A stretch of 6,915 bases of DNA from assembly GCA_902465425.1 (NCBI GenBank), contig CABQNA010000079.1, positions 1 through 6,915 of the forward strand, in the 5' to 3' direction. The notes under the pieces are model-generated. The model ran no database searches. It was not told the origin of the DNA and was given only the letters and a program-made list of their open reading frames with translations. Made by a program: the position numbers and the translations under genes. Numbering within the stretch: position 1 is the stretch's first letter; each line of letters begins with the position of its first letter. Origin of the DNA: an uncultured Collinsella sp. (GTDB lineage: Bacteria > Actinomycetota > Coriobacteriia > Coriobacteriales > Coriobacteriaceae). Shown here one piece after another: positions 6,399 through 6,915 of the stretch.

Positions 6399-6404
6399 AG
6401 TATA
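6399..6404 (-). promoter_or_regulatory. Possible -10 element for the PH-domain gene
   Basis: TATACT reads on the minus strand 46 bases upstream of the ATG at 6353. No good -35 is present at 16-18 bases; TCAACA at 19 bases is the best candidate. Composition drops from GC-rich to AT-richer DNA here. Confidence 0.35.
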
Positions 6405-6451
6405 GCCAATGCTTTTTCTGATTTGTTGAGAAGCCGGCATTTGGGGGCATT

Positions 6452-6736
6452 TTGGATAGCGAACAGCTCAAACAAGAAGCTGAGAAAATAGAACAAAGCC
6501 TGAGTGCCTTGAGAGTCGCCGAGCGCAATGCAGTGATTCCCTTTATGAACGGCGACTTTACCCAATGGGATCTATATCTGGCATCCTCCTCTGAGTATGC
6601 GATGAGACTGATAGACGGATTCATCTCCATGCTCGGGTCGAGGAATCTTGTTTGCGTCGCCCAGCTTCTCCGCGCACAGATTGGAGTCTGCCTGCGGACA
6701 TTCGCGTTATTCGCCGCCGAAGACCGGGATGACTTT
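6452..6736 (+). pseudogene. 5' fragment of a helical DUF5677-like gene, fused to foreign DNA
   Basis: A TTG start at 6452, preceded by GGGGG, opens a frame with no stop to the window end. No ATG or GTG lies between it and the upstream in-frame stop at 6419-6421. About 95 residues look real: MDSEQLKQEAEKIEQSLSAL, then WDLYLASSSEYAMRLIDGF, VAQLLRAQIGVCLRTFALF, AAEDRDDF. The sequence is helical, and the LLRxQxxxxLRxFALF stretch followed by acidic residues resembles DUF5677-like proteins, sometimes linked to abortive infection. I hold that loosely. After base 6736 the frame becomes Arg/Ser/His-rich antisense of an arginase-family gene and is not coding. The C-terminal half of the protein is therefore lost. 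Codon use is AT-richer than in the neighbouring block. Confidence 0.6.
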
Positions 6737-6915
6737 CTCCCAAAAGGCTGCCAAGTACCATGGCGTGAGCGTTGGGGTAGTCATCATTCAGCGTGGATAC
6801 ATCCGGATGCGCATAGATCCAGACGATTCCAACGTTCTCGTATTTCCCGTGCCGGTAATCGAAGAGGGCAAGCGACACCATACAGTTGCCGCCGACGGTC
6901 ACGACTCTGTCGGGG
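6737..6915 (-). pseudogene. Arginase-family (ureohydrolase) gene fragment, N-terminus beyond window
   Basis: The minus-strand frame enters at the right edge reading PDRVVTVGGNCMVSLALF, then YENVGIVWIYAHPDVSTL and NAHAMVLGSLLGE. This matches the two metal-binding blocks of the arginase/agmatinase fold, GGDH/C-S and W-I-D-A-H-x-D, followed by the substrate-loop HAMVLG seen in the arginase-like branch with HPD. Two key positions differ: GGNC instead of GGDC/GGDH, and YAHPD instead of DAHPD, which removes a Mn ligand. Homology stops near 6737, and the frame then runs antisense through the plus-strand fragment to a stop at 6621. The C-terminal metal block (DxDxxDP in the family) is absent, so the gene is non-functional. 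Confidence 0.7.

Noticed and set aside
6737..6915. Continuation of the plus-strand frame from 6452 to the window end
   Set aside because: It has no stop, but the translation turns into Arg/Ser/His-rich antisense of arginase-family sequence, so I end the real homology at 6736.
1..6915. tRNA, rRNA, CRISPR arrays, riboswitches and toxin-antitoxin pairs
   Set aside because: I looked for cloverleaf ends, regular repeats with spacers and paired small ORFs, and found none that I can support.

Overview
The window looks like accessory chromosomal DNA from a high-GC actinomycete, most likely a gut Coriobacteriia relative (Collinsella/Olsenella/Eggerthella type). This placement is inferred from the pairing of a Tat-exported surface protein with a TPR-like LuxR regulator, from the PadR/HAAS operon, and from codon use. 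No rRNA, tRNA or CRISPR array is visible. Composition is patchy: single 60-base lines that I counted gave 35/60 GC at 1801-1860, 42/60 at 4681-4740 and 30/60 at 6481-6540. This suggests that blocks of different origin are joined here.

Left block (1-3686, minus strand). A LuxR-type regulator of 334 aa (2682-3686) lies upstream of a large Tat-signal surface protein. The surface protein starts at 2525 and is still open at base 1, so at least 841 codons are visible. The two genes share a strand and are 156 bases apart, which fits a regulator and its exported target.

Middle block (about 3961-6353, very GC-rich). A strong sigma-70-type promoter with GTATAG repeats drives a plus-strand operon. It encodes a PadR repressor, a HAAS/DUF1700 multi-pass membrane protein that overlaps padR by 14 bases, a small single-pass membrane protein with a Pro/Ala tail, and an ABC-transporter ATPase. 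The ATPase is cut off after about 99 residues by the end of an IS3-family element, of which only a sliver of about 85 bases remains. On the far side of the sliver, on the minus strand, are a 37-codon Trp-rich ORF, also broken by the element, and a bacterial PH-domain (bPH_4-like) membrane protein. The layout is what an IS insertion followed by an IS-adjacent deletion would leave.

Right block (6354-6915, GC-poorer). A plus-strand gene start of about 95 residues resembles DUF5677-like helical proteins. Near base 6736 it runs straight into the reversed 5' part of an arginase-family gene that enters from the right edge. Both genes have lost their 3' ends at that point. So the window holds two tail-to-tail junctions that each destroy two genes.

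I see no clear undescribed defence or biosynthetic system. The main interest is the decayed PadR-HAAS-ABC locus, the two convergent truncation scars and the LuxR/Tat-surface-protein pair.
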